Shown: positions 55,446-64,000 of the stretch, piece after piece
Numbering within the stretch: the stretch's first letter is position 1
Layout of the letters: each line of letters starts with the position of its first letter
NCBI RefSeq assembly: GCF_024519725.1
Contig: NZ_JALJRK010000014.1
Location: forward strand, 1 to 64,000
Origin: Microvirga sp. Mcv34
GTDB lineage: Bacteria > Pseudomonadota > Alphaproteobacteria > Rhizobiales > Beijerinckiaceae
Direction: 5' to 3'
DNA: 64,000 bases
Translations under genes and position numbers: made by a program
The notes under the pieces: generated by a model
The model's database searches: none
What the model was told of the DNA's origin: nothing
The model's input: the letters and a program-made list of their open reading frames with translations, nothing else

Positions 55446-56666
55446 ATGAACACGCCTCAATCTCCTGAAACCCTGCACACCCGCTGCTGTGTCGTCGGCG
55501 GCGGGCCCGCCGGGATGATGCTGGGTTTTCTGCTGGCCCGGCAGGGGATCGACGTGGTGGTCCTCGAGAAACATGCCGATTTTCTGCGGGATTTCCGCGG
55601 CGACACCATTCATCCCTCGACTCTCGAGATTATGGACGAACTCGGCCTGCTGCAGGAGTTTCTCGCCCGGCCGCATGAGGAGACACAGAATGTCAGCCTC
55701 GTCGTTGGGGGCGAGATCCTGAAGATCGGCGATTTCTCGCACCTGCCTACCCGGTGCAAGTTCATTGCCTTCATGCCGCAATGGGACTTCCTCGATTTCA
55801 TGGCAGAGCACGCACGTGCCTATCCGAATTTTCATTTGCAGTTGCTGGCGGAAGCAACCGATCTGATCGAGGAACAAGGGAAGGTGGCGGGCGTGCGGGT
55901 CATGACCCCTGACGGTCCTTTCGACGTGTGGGCCGATCTTGTCGTGGCGGCCGATGGACGGCACTCGGTGATGCGCGAGAAGGCAGGTCTTGAGGTCCTT
56001 GATATCGGGGCCCCTATGGACGTGCTCTGGATGAAGGTGCCGAAGCTGCCGGGCGACCCCGCCCAGTTGCTTGGGCGGATCGAGGCCGGGCAGATGCTGG
56101 TATTGATCGACCGCGGCGATTACTGGCAATGCGCCTACCTCATCCCGAAGGGAACGGTCGAGCAACTCCGACAGGAGGGACTTCCTGCTTTCCGGGCCAA
56201 GCTCGCAGGAATGGCTCCTTTTCTAGGGAGCCGGGTCGAGGAGCTGCAATCCTGGGACGACATCAAGCTTCTGGCCGTTGCCGTGGATCGGCTGAAGCAA
56301 TGGTTCAAGCCGGGCCTCCTGTGCATCGGCGATGCCGCTCATGCCATGTCGCCGGCCGGCGGGGTCGGGATCAATCTCGCCATTCAGGACGCGGTTGCAT
56401 CGGCCAATATTCTGGGACCGCTGCTGAAGCACGGTCCTATCGGGTCTGAATCTCTCGCCCTCGTGCAGAAACGGCGTGAGTGGCCGACGCGAATGACGCA
56501 AAGGCTTCAGGTCCTGCTGCATAACCGGTTGATTGAGCCGGTCCTGAACAGCAAGGGACGGGTCTCAGCACCCTTGTTCATCCGTCTTCTAGCCCATTGG
56601 CCGCTCTTCCGCCGGCTGCCCGCCCGCCTGATCGGCATCGGCTTCCGGCCCGAGCACGTCCGGTAG
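55446..56666 (+). CDS. FAD-dependent aromatic-type monooxygenase (PHBH-like)
   Basis: A 406-aa flavoprotein oxidoreductase. The N-terminal dinucleotide-binding motif CCVVGGGPAGMMLG is followed by the DG region (VAADGRHSVMREKAG) and GDAAHAMSPAGGVGINLAIQDA, the second FAD-binding motif, as in PHBH/UbiH-type hydroxylases. Substrate unknown. The ATG at 55446 has AGGAAG before it. It lies between the DUF59 gene and the antiporter and overlaps the antiporter's 3' end by 78 bases on the opposite strand. Confidence 0.85.
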   Translation: MNTPQSPETLHTRCCVVGGGPAGMMLGFLLARQGIDVVVLEKHADFLRDFRGDTIHPSTLEIMDELGLLQEFLARPHEETQNVSLVVGGEILKIGDFSHLPTRCKFIAFMPQWDFLDFMAEHARAYPNFHLQLLAEATDLIEEQGKVAGVRVMTPDGPFDVWADLVVAADGRHSVMREKAGLEVLDIGAPMDVLWMKVPKLPGDPAQLLGRIEAGQMLVLIDRGDYWQCAYLIPKGTVEQLRQEGLPAFRAKLAGMAPFLGSRVEELQSWDDIKLLAVAVDRLKQWFKPGLLCIGDAAHAMSPAGGVGINLAIQDAVASANILGPLLKHGPIGSESLALVQKRREWPTRMTQRLQVLLHNRLIEPVLNSKGRVSAPLFIRLLAHWPLFRRLPARLIGIGFRPEHVR

Positions 56667-58421
56667 CGGCTCATCGCCATCGGGCATCCCGTCCGCATCC
56701 TCGACGGAAGACAGGACGGGGGAGCGCGGCGCGTCGGGGACGGCGGCGAACATGGCCCGGGCGATCTCCTGCTCGCCCATCACGACCCGGGACGCGCCGT
56801 ATTTCATCACGTGCTCCTCCTGGGCGTCGGAGTGGACACGCACGACGATCGGCAGGTCAGGGTTGATCCTCCGGGCCTGCTCGACCACCTGCCCGCTCTC
56901 GAAGGCGTCGGGGATCGCCACCAGGAGGCAGCGGGCCTCCTTCATGTTGGCGGCGGCGGCCACGTCGGGGGCGGCGGCATTGCCGACGATGATCTGCTGA
57001 CCGTCCCTCTGCAGCTCGGCGATCTGGTTCTTATTGGTCTCGATGACCAGGAAGGGCGTTCCGGCGGACGTCAGCTTGCCGGTAATGAACTTGCCGACGC
57101 GTCCGTGGCCCACGAGAACCACATGGTCCGTGAGAGGCGTGACCGGCAGCGGCTCGGCGGCAGGGGCGGGCTCCTCCGCCACGATCACGCTCTCGGGAGT
57201 CGAGGGTTCGGCGTTCGGGGCCGGGGCTTTGGCGAGCTCACGCTGCGCCGTCCACCGGTCGAGCAGGGCGAACAGGAACGGGTTCATCAGGATCGACAGG
57301 ATCGAGCCGGCCAGGATCAGGTCGCGGCCCATTTCCGGCATGAGCTTGAGATCCACGCCGAGCCCGGCGAGAATGAAGGAGAACTCGCCGATCTGCGCCA
57401 GGCTCGCCGCGATGGTCAGGGCGGTCGAGTCCGGATGGCGGAAGAGCCGGACGATGGCGAAGGCCGCGAGCGACTTGCCGACCACGATGATCAGGAAGGT
57501 CACCAGGACCGGCCCGAACTGGTTGATGAGGATCATCGGGTCGAACAGCATGCCGACCGAGACGAAGAAGAGGACCGCGAACGCATCGCGCAGGGGCAGG
57601 GTCTCGGAGGCGGCCTGATGGCTGAGCTCGGATTCGCTCAGCACCATGCCGGCGAAGAAGGCCCCAAGCGCGAAGGACACGCCGAACAGCTGCGCCGCGC
57701 CGAAGGCGGCTCCCAGAGCGATGGCGAGAACCGCCAGACGGAACAGCTCGCGCGAGCCGGTATGGGCGACGTAGTGCAGGATCCAGGGAATCACCCGCCG
57801 ACCGACGATCAGCATGACGGCCACGAAGGCGAGGACCTTACCGAGGGTCATGCCCAGCGAGACCGCGATCGACTGGAGGTCGGCCGACGCGCTGGAGGTG
57901 GCATTCGCGAAGGCGGGCAGGAGGACCAGGGTCAGGACCATGGCGAGGTCCTCGACGATCAGCCAGCCGACCGCGATATGGCCGCGCTCGGTCTCGACGA
58001 GGCGCCGCTCCTGCAGGGCGCGCAGCAGCACGACCGTACTGGCGACCGAGAGCGCCAGGCCGAAGACCACGCCGCCGGTGACGTTCCACCCCATCGCCCA
58101 GGCGAGCCCCATGCCGAGAAGCGTCGCGCTGGCGATCTGAACGACGGCGCCCGGGATCGCGATGGCTTTGACGGAAAGAAGGTCCTTCAGCGAGAAGTGA
58201 AGCCCCACGCCGAACATCAGCAGGATCACGCCGATCTCGGCGAGCTGGTTGGCGAGACCCTGATCGGCCACGTAGCCGGGCGTGAACGGGCCGGCGAGGA
58301 CGCCCGCGAGAAGGTAGCCGATGAGCGGAGAGAGGCGGAAGCGATGCGCTATGGCACCGAGGGTGAATGCCATCACGAGGCCGACGACGATGGTCGAAAT
58401 CAGCGGCGTGTGATGCGGCAT
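56589..58421 (-). CDS. CPA2 cation:proton antiporter with TrkA-N domain (KefB/YbaL-like)
   Basis: A 610-aa transporter. About twelve hydrophobic segments form a Na/H exchanger (CPA2) domain; then comes a Rossmann TrkA-N/KTN domain (HVVLVGHGRVGKFITGKL, with ...LVIETNKNQIAEL and the AMKEARCLLVAIP-like part), which senses nucleotides, and a variable tail. It resembles YbaL/KefB-type potassium or sodium/proton antiporters. Its 3' end overlaps the flavin monooxygenase by 78 bases convergently. Its presence between the suf genes and sufA shows the set is not continuous. Confidence 0.9.
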   Translation of the reverse strand: MPHHTPLISTIVVGLVMAFTLGAIAHRFRLSPLIGYLLAGVLAGPFTPGYVADQGLANQLAEIGVILLMFGVGLHFSLKDLLSVKAIAIPGAVVQIASATLLGMGLAWAMGWNVTGGVVFGLALSVASTVVLLRALQERRLVETERGHIAVGWLIVEDLAMVLTLVLLPAFANATSSASADLQSIAVSLGMTLGKVLAFVAVMLIVGRRVIPWILHYVAHTGSRELFRLAVLAIALGAAFGAAQLFGVSFALGAFFAGMVLSESELSHQAASETLPLRDAFAVLFFVSVGMLFDPMILINQFGPVLVTFLIIVVGKSLAAFAIVRLFRHPDSTALTIAASLAQIGEFSFILAGLGVDLKLMPEMGRDLILAGSILSILMNPFLFALLDRWTAQRELAKAPAPNAEPSTPESVIVAEEPAPAAEPLPVTPLTDHVVLVGHGRVGKFITGKLTSAGTPFLVIETNKNQIAELQRDGQQIIVGNAAAPDVAAAANMKEARCLLVAIPDAFESGQVVEQARRINPDLPIVVRVHSDAQEEHVMKYGASRVVMGEQEIARAMFAAVPDAPRSPVLSSVEDADGMPDGDEPLPDVLGPEADADQAGGQPAEERPMG

Positions 58422-58594
58422 CGGCTCTCCTCGGGAAGCGGCGGGTGCTGAGATGGGATTGATCGGGTATGAGGGAGCTCGGCTGTCGGAGCAACCCTGA
58501 AACGGTCTCGACGTTTGCCCTTTCAGCTCTTATTTATGGCATATGGAACTCGTTCTGCCCGGGCCTTGAACCCGGCCGTCAGGAGAGAAGGCTT

Positions 58595-58975
58595 ATGGCA
58601 CTACCCGGCTTCAAGGTCGTCACCTTGACCGACGCGGCGGCGACCCGCGTCAAGGACATCATCGGCAAGGCGGACCGCCCCATCGTGGGCGTGCGCGTCG
58701 GCGTCAAGAACGGCGGCTGCGCCGGCATGTCCTACACCATGGAATACGCGGAAAGCGTCAACCCCCTCGACGAGGTGGTCGAGGACAAGGGCGTGACCGT
58801 CCTGATCGACCCCAAGGCCGTGCTGTTCCTGCTCGGCACGGAGATGGATTTCCAGACCACCAAGATGTCGTCCCAGTTCGTGTTCAACAATCCGAACCAG
58901 ACTTCGGCCTGCGGCTGCGGCGAGTCGGTCGCCATCACGCCGGCGACGCCCGCCGCCCTTCAATCGGCCAGTTAG
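58595..58975 (+). CDS. sufA: Iron-sulfur cluster carrier SufA (HesB/IscA family)
   Basis: A 126-aa A-type carrier. The cysteines stand as GGCAGMSY and CGCGES in the C-terminal part, the family arrangement C-x(n)-C-G-C. Start ATG at 58595, with AGGAGAG before it; the frame is open upstream. It lies 3.3 kb from the DUF59 gene, after the monooxygenase and the antiporter. Confidence 0.94.
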   Translation: MALPGFKVVTLTDAAATRVKDIIGKADRPIVGVRVGVKNGGCAGMSYTMEYAESVNPLDEVVEDKGVTVLIDPKAVLFLLGTEMDFQTTKMSSQFVFNNPNQTSACGCGESVAITPATPAALQSAS

Positions 58976-58993
58976 CGTAAGCGGAAGCACGTC

Positions 58994-59351
58994 ATGGACG
59001 CCGAGGACCTTCGCGACATCTTCCGCAGCCTCGGCCCGGTCCATATCCGCCGCATGTTCGGCGGGCAGGGGATCTACCAGGGCGAGCTGATGTTCGCTCT
59101 CGTGGCTTCGGGAGAGGTCTATCTCAAGGCCGACGACGAGACGGTCGGGTTCTTCCGTGAGCGAGGGTGCCGGCCCTTTTCCTTCCAGACGCGGGATGGC
59201 CGGACGACGCTGACGAGCTACTGGCTCATGCCGGAATCGGCCCTCGACGATCCCGACGAGGCGGCTGAGCTGGCCGCCATGGCCGTGGCGGCCGCCCGGA
59301 GGGCAAAGGCTGCCCCGGGGCGGAAGATTCGCAAGAAGAAGGCCGCGGAGC

Positions 59352-59362
<11 letters not shown>
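58994..59362 (+). CDS. TfoX N-terminal-domain protein
   Basis: A 122-aa protein with the TfoX/Sxy N-terminal fold (RRMFGGQGIYQGELMFALVASGEVYLKAD, then YWLMPESALDDP), without the C-terminal DNA-binding part of the competence regulator. The tail is basic (RRAKAAPGRKIRKKKAA). Function in alphaproteobacteria is unknown. It follows sufA by 18 bases and overlaps the helicase gene's 3' end by 11 bases. Confidence 0.82.
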
Positions 59363-60854
<1,492 letters not shown>

Positions 60855-61042
60855 GAATGCTAATTACCGTTGAGGGGCTAGGCGCGCTCTTAAGTGCCGG
60901 CCGCGCTCTACGGCAACAAACAGGCGCGAGACTGGTTTCACCTGAGGTTCTTGCTCAAGTTAAGGAGTGGCGGGACCATAGGACAAGCTATGGGCTTGTC
61001 AATCCAGGGAAACTTGCCGAGAGGCGACAAAGGAACGTTTGA

Positions 61043-61741
61043 ATGGCCGAAACACTGGTTCTGATTCCCGGATTGGCCTGCACGGCCCGGCTTTTCGAGC
61101 CTCAGATCGCCGCCCTGTCCACGGGCCGAACCATCGTGGTGGCAGACAACACCCAGGGTGATTCGATCCCCGCCATGGCCAGCCGGCTCCTGTCGGACGT
61201 GCCCGGGACCTTCGCTCTCGCAGGGCTTTCCATGGGTGGTTACGTCGCCATGGAGGTGATGCGGCAGGCGCCGGACCGTGTGGAACGCCTCGCTTTGCTC
61301 GATACCAGTGCACGCCCCGATACCCCGGAAGCCAGTCAGGACCGGAAGCGGCTGATGGCGCTGGCGGATGCCGGGCGATTCGAAGAGATTCATTCTGCTC
61401 TCTGGCCGCGCCTCGTCCATCCCGACCACCGGAGTGACCAGGCCCTCCAGGACGTTCTGCTCGGCATGATGCGGGAAACGGGGGCCGGGGCGTACATCCG
61501 GCAACAGAGGGCGATCATGGCGCGCTCCGACTCGCGCCCGTCGCTGCCGGGAATCGAGATCCCTACTCTGGTGCTGGTCGGGGAGGGCGATTCGATCACC
61601 CCGCCCGAGATCGCCAGGGAAATTGCCGAGATGATCGAATGGGCCTCCCTGGTCGTGGTGCCCGAAGCGGGGCACATGTCGACCCTCGAGCAGCCGGAGC
61701 GGGTGACTCAGGCCCTGCAATTGTGGCTCGACCGCAATTAA
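61043..61741 (+). CDS. Alpha/beta hydrolase
   Basis: A 232-aa alpha/beta-hydrolase fold protein. LVLIPGLACTARLFEPQ near the N-terminus supplies the oxyanion region; the nucleophile elbow is ALAGLSMGGYVA; the Asp is in VGEGDSITPPE and the His in EAGHMSTLEQPE. A complete catalytic triad. It resembles esterase/lactonase-like proteins of unknown substrate. Single rightward gene. Confidence 0.85.
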   Translation: MAETLVLIPGLACTARLFEPQIAALSTGRTIVVADNTQGDSIPAMASRLLSDVPGTFALAGLSMGGYVAMEVMRQAPDRVERLALLDTSARPDTPEASQDRKRLMALADAGRFEEIHSALWPRLVHPDHRSDQALQDVLLGMMRETGAGAYIRQQRAIMARSDSRPSLPGIEIPTLVLVGEGDSITPPEIAREIAEMIEWASLVVVPEAGHMSTLEQPERVTQALQLWLDRN

Positions 61742-62051
61742 CCATAATTCCGCCGGCCGCTTGCGAAACTCGTCGTGAGCATGGTCAATAAGTAGTTACC
61801 GGGCCTGCTGCCTGCCTGAAGGCCCTTGCGAGATCCGCATAATGCCCTGAAAGAAAAGGCCTATTTTAAATGGCCGCTTGGATTGGTGCGGGCTGGGAGA
61901 GGGCCCTAGGCACGGTAAGATCCGCCTACTTTCGGTTGCGGATGCGAAAAGCCGTGCTTCTTGGCTTAACTGTGGCAGGAAAGTGACAGACGATACGTGA
62001 GGTCTGAGCTACAAGCTGCGTCACATCCTTCTAACAGATGGACCAAGACAA
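61742..62051. other. Promoter region of the porin gene
   Basis: 310 bases with no ORF. A palindromic GGCCTATTTTAAATGGCC lies around 61857-61874. No named regulator site is recognised. Confidence 0.4.
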
Positions 62052-62681
62052 ATGAAAAAGATCCTCCTCTCTTCGGTTGCCCTCCTCGGCCTCGCCTCTG
62101 GCGCTCTGGCTGCTGACCTCCCGTCCCGCCGCGCTCCGGCTCCGATCATCGCTGCCGTTCCGGTCTTCACCTGGACCGGCTTCTACGTCGGTGTGAACGC
62201 TGGCTACGGCTGGAACACGAACGACGACTTCATCTTCAACAACGTTCGTTACAACCTCAGCGATGACGGCGGATTCGTCGGCGGCGCCCAAGCTGGCTAC
62301 AACTACCAGATCGGTTCGTTCGTGGTCGGTCTCGAAGGCGACATCCAGTACGCCGACTTCGGCGGCAATGATGTTATCCTCGCTGACGGCACCGTCGCTG
62401 ACTTCAACAACAGCGATTGGTTCGGCACGGTTCGTGCTCGCGCCGGTGTGGCTTTCGACCGCGCTCTGATCTACGCAACCGGCGGTTTCGCCTTTGCTGA
62501 CGGCGCCACGGGCTGGACGGTCGGCGGCGGTATCGAGTACGCCTTCACCAACAACCTGTCGGCCAAGGTCGAAGGTCTGTACGTGAACCTCGACCAGGAC
62601 GACAACTTCCTGGGCATCAACCGCGACGCCGAGTTCGGTGTGGTTCGCGCTGGTCTGAACTTCCGCTTCGGCACCTACTAA
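62052..62681 (+). CDS. Outer-membrane beta-barrel protein (Omp31/porin-like)
   Basis: A 209-aa outer-membrane protein. Signal peptide MKKILLSSVALLGLASGALA, then the Omp31/Omp25-like start APIIAAVPVFTWTGFYVGVNAGYGWN; alternating beta strands (VGGAQAGYNYQIGSFVVGLEGDIQYAD, GTVRARAGVAFDRALIYATGGFAFA) to a terminal Tyr (FRFGTY), as the outer-membrane assembly machinery requires. Monocistronic, with a strong terminator. Confidence 0.92.
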   Translation: MKKILLSSVALLGLASGALAADLPSRRAPAPIIAAVPVFTWTGFYVGVNAGYGWNTNDDFIFNNVRYNLSDDGGFVGGAQAGYNYQIGSFVVGLEGDIQYADFGGNDVILADGTVADFNNSDWFGTVRARAGVAFDRALIYATGGFAFADGATGWTVGGGIEYAFTNNLSAKVEGLYVNLDQDDNFLGINRDAEFGVVRAGLNFRFGTY

Positions 62682-62702
62682 GATCCATCGCTTCGGCGAT
62701 CG

Positions 62703-62734
62703 AAAAGGCCCGGTGGCAACACCGGGCCTTTTTT
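62703..62734 (+). terminator. Terminator of the porin gene
   Basis: AAAAGGCCCGGT / ACCGGGCCTTTT stem with loop GGCAAC, ending TTTTTT. Confidence 0.9.
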
Positions 62735-62764
62735 GCATTTCAGGCTCATGGGAGGGAATGGACC

Positions 62765-63115
62765 ATGGCAGTGAGGCGCATCGTTGCGAATGTGGCGGCC
62801 GACCGGATGGATGCCGCGAAAGCCTTCTATGGCGACGTGCTAGGAATGGACGTCGGAATGGATCTGGGGTGGATCATGACCTTTACGGCCGAGGGCAGCA
62901 TGACGCCTCAGATCAGCGTGATGACCGAGGGCGGATCAGGTACGCCCGTGCCCGACCTCTCCATCGAGGTCGACGACCTGCACGACGTTCATCGGAAAAT
63001 GCGGGAGGCGGGGTTCGAGATCGAATACGGTCCCGCGTCCGAGCCGTGGGGCGTGACCCGGTTCTATGTCCGTGATCCGTTCGGACGATTCGTCAACATC
63101 TTGGTCCATCGCTGA
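62765..63115 (+). CDS. VOC-family (glyoxalase/dioxygenase superfamily) protein
   Basis: A 116-aa protein with the beta-alpha-beta-beta-beta fold of the vicinal oxygen chelate superfamily: AAKAFYGDVLGMDV, LSIEVDDLHDVHRKM and VRDPFGRFVNILVH. Metal ligands cannot be assigned with certainty. Members include glyoxalase I and antibiotic-resistance proteins; the function here is unknown. RBS-like GGAGGG precedes the ATG. Confidence 0.85.
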   Translation: MAVRRIVANVAADRMDAAKAFYGDVLGMDVGMDLGWIMTFTAEGSMTPQISVMTEGGSGTPVPDLSIEVDDLHDVHRKMREAGFEIEYGPASEPWGVTRFYVRDPFGRFVNILVHR

Positions 63116-63204
63116 CAAGGTCCGACAGGACTACCCGGGGTTCGGATTGAAGCATTGGATGCAAGGCATCCCGCTTGTTTGCCTGACGCGGCTCTCCCGT
63201 CGCC

Positions 63205-63663
63205 TCATGCCGCAATCAGGTAGAAGATCGCCACGGCCGCGATGAAAAGGTCGGACGCCATGGCGATATTCTCCAAGCCCGTCCGTGCGCGATTGCGGAC
63301 ATGCTGCAGGCCCGCGAGGCCGTAGAAGACAGCCCCGACGATAGCCGCCGGCGTGACCCAATCCGTTCGGTAGACGGAAAGAAGCCCAAGCAACGCAATC
63401 GCGACGTTGCCGAAGCCGAGTTCAACGACGACCTTGCGCGCGTCCGGATCCTTGATCTTGAAGATCGTTTCCGCCGTAAAAGCCGGATCGAGGATCTGGC
63501 GCAGTCCGGCGAGCATGAGCCGCACACCCATGGCCCAGAACACGAACCATTTTCCGATCAGGAAAGCCAGGTCAGCGTCGGGCGCGAGGGCATATTCGCC
63601 TCCGATCGACAGCAAGGGCAGGAGGAGCATCGTCAGGGTGATCATGCCCAGGTACATTGGCAC
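63205..63663 (-). CDS. Conserved integral membrane protein
   Basis: A 152-aa hydrophobic protein with about four transmembrane segments and a central cytosolic stretch with IFKIKDPDARKVVVELGFGNVAIALLGL. Its family resembles DUF6790/DoxX-like small membrane proteins; no function known. It may start at either Met codon near 63663. Leftward, single gene. Confidence 0.7.
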   Translation of the reverse strand: MPMYLGMITLTMLLLPLLSIGGEYALAPDADLAFLIGKWFVFWAMGVRLMLAGLRQILDPAFTAETIFKIKDPDARKVVVELGFGNVAIALLGLLSVYRTDWVTPAAIVGAVFYGLAGLQHVRNRARTGLENIAMASDLFIAAVAIFYLIAA

Positions 63664-63767
63664 CTCGGTTCGAACGTGATCCGAAGGTTCGTCCGATCGG
63701 ATTTGCCGCCTGATCTTACGCGGAAGGCCGAGCCTCGCGATTCTTCTCCGGAGGTAGGCAATAAAAA

Positions 63768-63792
63768 ACCGGGGCTCGAAGCGAGCCCCGGT
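63768..63792 (-). terminator. Terminator of glnA
   Basis: In minus-strand sense ACCGGGGCTCG-CTT-CGAGCCCCGGT followed by TTTTT, ~45 bases after the glnA stop. Confidence 0.9.
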
Positions 63793-63836
63793 GAAGGGAG
63801 GCTGCGGTTCCGCAGCCGGGAGGAAAGTGCGTCCGA

Positions 63837-64000
63837 TTAGACGGAGTAGTACATCTGGAATTCGACCGGATGCGGCGTCATCTCGAAGCGGGCGACCTCC
63901 GTCATCTTCAGCTCGATGTAGCTGTCGATGAAGTCGTCGGTGAACACGCCGCCGGCCTTGAGGAACGCGCGGTCCTTGTCGAGGCTGGCGAGGGCTTCAC
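63837..64000 (-). CDS. glnA: Glutamine synthetase type I (C-terminal end, cut by the window edge)
   Basis: The last 53 codons on the minus strand read ...[17 protein letters not shown], then [28 protein letters not shown] and the end QMYYSV, the typical C-terminus of GlnA, which makes glutamine from glutamate and ammonia. The 5' part is outside the window. Confidence 0.93.
   Translation of the reverse strand, partial: EALASLDKDRAFLKAGGVFTDDFIDSYIELKMTEVARFEMTPHPVEFQMYYSV

Noticed and set aside
56811-58451. 546-codon ORF opposite the CPA2 antiporter
   Set aside because: Repetitive charged sequence typical of an antisense frame; the antiporter has transmembrane segments and a TrkA-N domain.

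Overview
The window looks like the chromosome of a GC-rich alphaproteobacterium of the Hyphomicrobiales (Rhizobiales), probably near Methylobacteriaceae/Microvirga. This is inferred from gene content and order; no database was searched. The signs are: NDUFA12 and DUF2155 genes close to aat; the run dsbA-aroQ-accB-accC; the block rne / amiC-mrcA-prfB; a suf operon preceded by an Irr/ICE-like palindrome; a DUF1127 protein; an Omp31-type porin; and class II (B12) ribonucleotide reductase.

Region 1 (1-7.4 kb) is accessory DNA, partly AT-richer than the rest. It holds a GIY-YIG nuclease gene boxed in by two ~115-bp inverted repeats, an orphan small ORF, an IS5-family (IS427-like) element with a damaged transposase, and a five-gene leftward set (radical SAM enzyme, Fe(II)/2-oxoglutarate oxygenase, Nudix hydrolase, EamA exporter, aldo/keto reductase) that reads like an unassigned small-molecule pathway. 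Beside it lies the headless C-terminal half of a radical SAM/SPASM maturase.

Region 2 (7.4-12.3 kb) is a leftward three-gene locus: a 4-TM membrane protein, a 168-aa protein with a beta-rich glycine-containing tail, and a 1168-aa TPR protein with a GreA/GreB-C-like segment and a PIN-like nuclease domain. It resembles a conflict (defence) or stress effector system and is, with the GIY-YIG cassette and the 2.4-6.7 kb operon, the best candidate for undescribed biology.

Region 3 (12.6-30.6 kb) holds nrdJ with an NrdR-box-like site, a large RTX repeat protein, NDUFA12, a beta-helix protein, DUF1127, an SBF-like transporter, a Tat-exported SDR, DUF2155, aat, a methyltransferase, accC-accB-aroQ-dsbA and an aminotransferase. 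Region 4 (30.6-42 kb) has rne, then amiC, mrcA and prfB (with an intact programmed +1 frameshift), followed by two serralysin-like RTX metalloproteases. Region 5 (42-48.4 kb) has bcp, a YhdP/AsmA-like giant, tyrS and a hydrolase. Region 6 (48.4-59 kb) is the iron-sulfur cluster assembly set: cysteine desulfurase, sufB, C, D, S, a DUF59 protein and, after an inserted monooxygenase and a CPA2 antiporter, sufA. Region 7 (59-64 kb) has a TfoX-like protein, a DEAD-box helicase, a hydrolase, a porin, a VOC protein, a membrane protein and the C-terminal end of glnA.

Most genes run as housekeeping units. GTCAT...ATGAC-type palindromic repeats are scattered between them, including inside the suf operon. 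I saw no rRNA, tRNA or CRISPR array.
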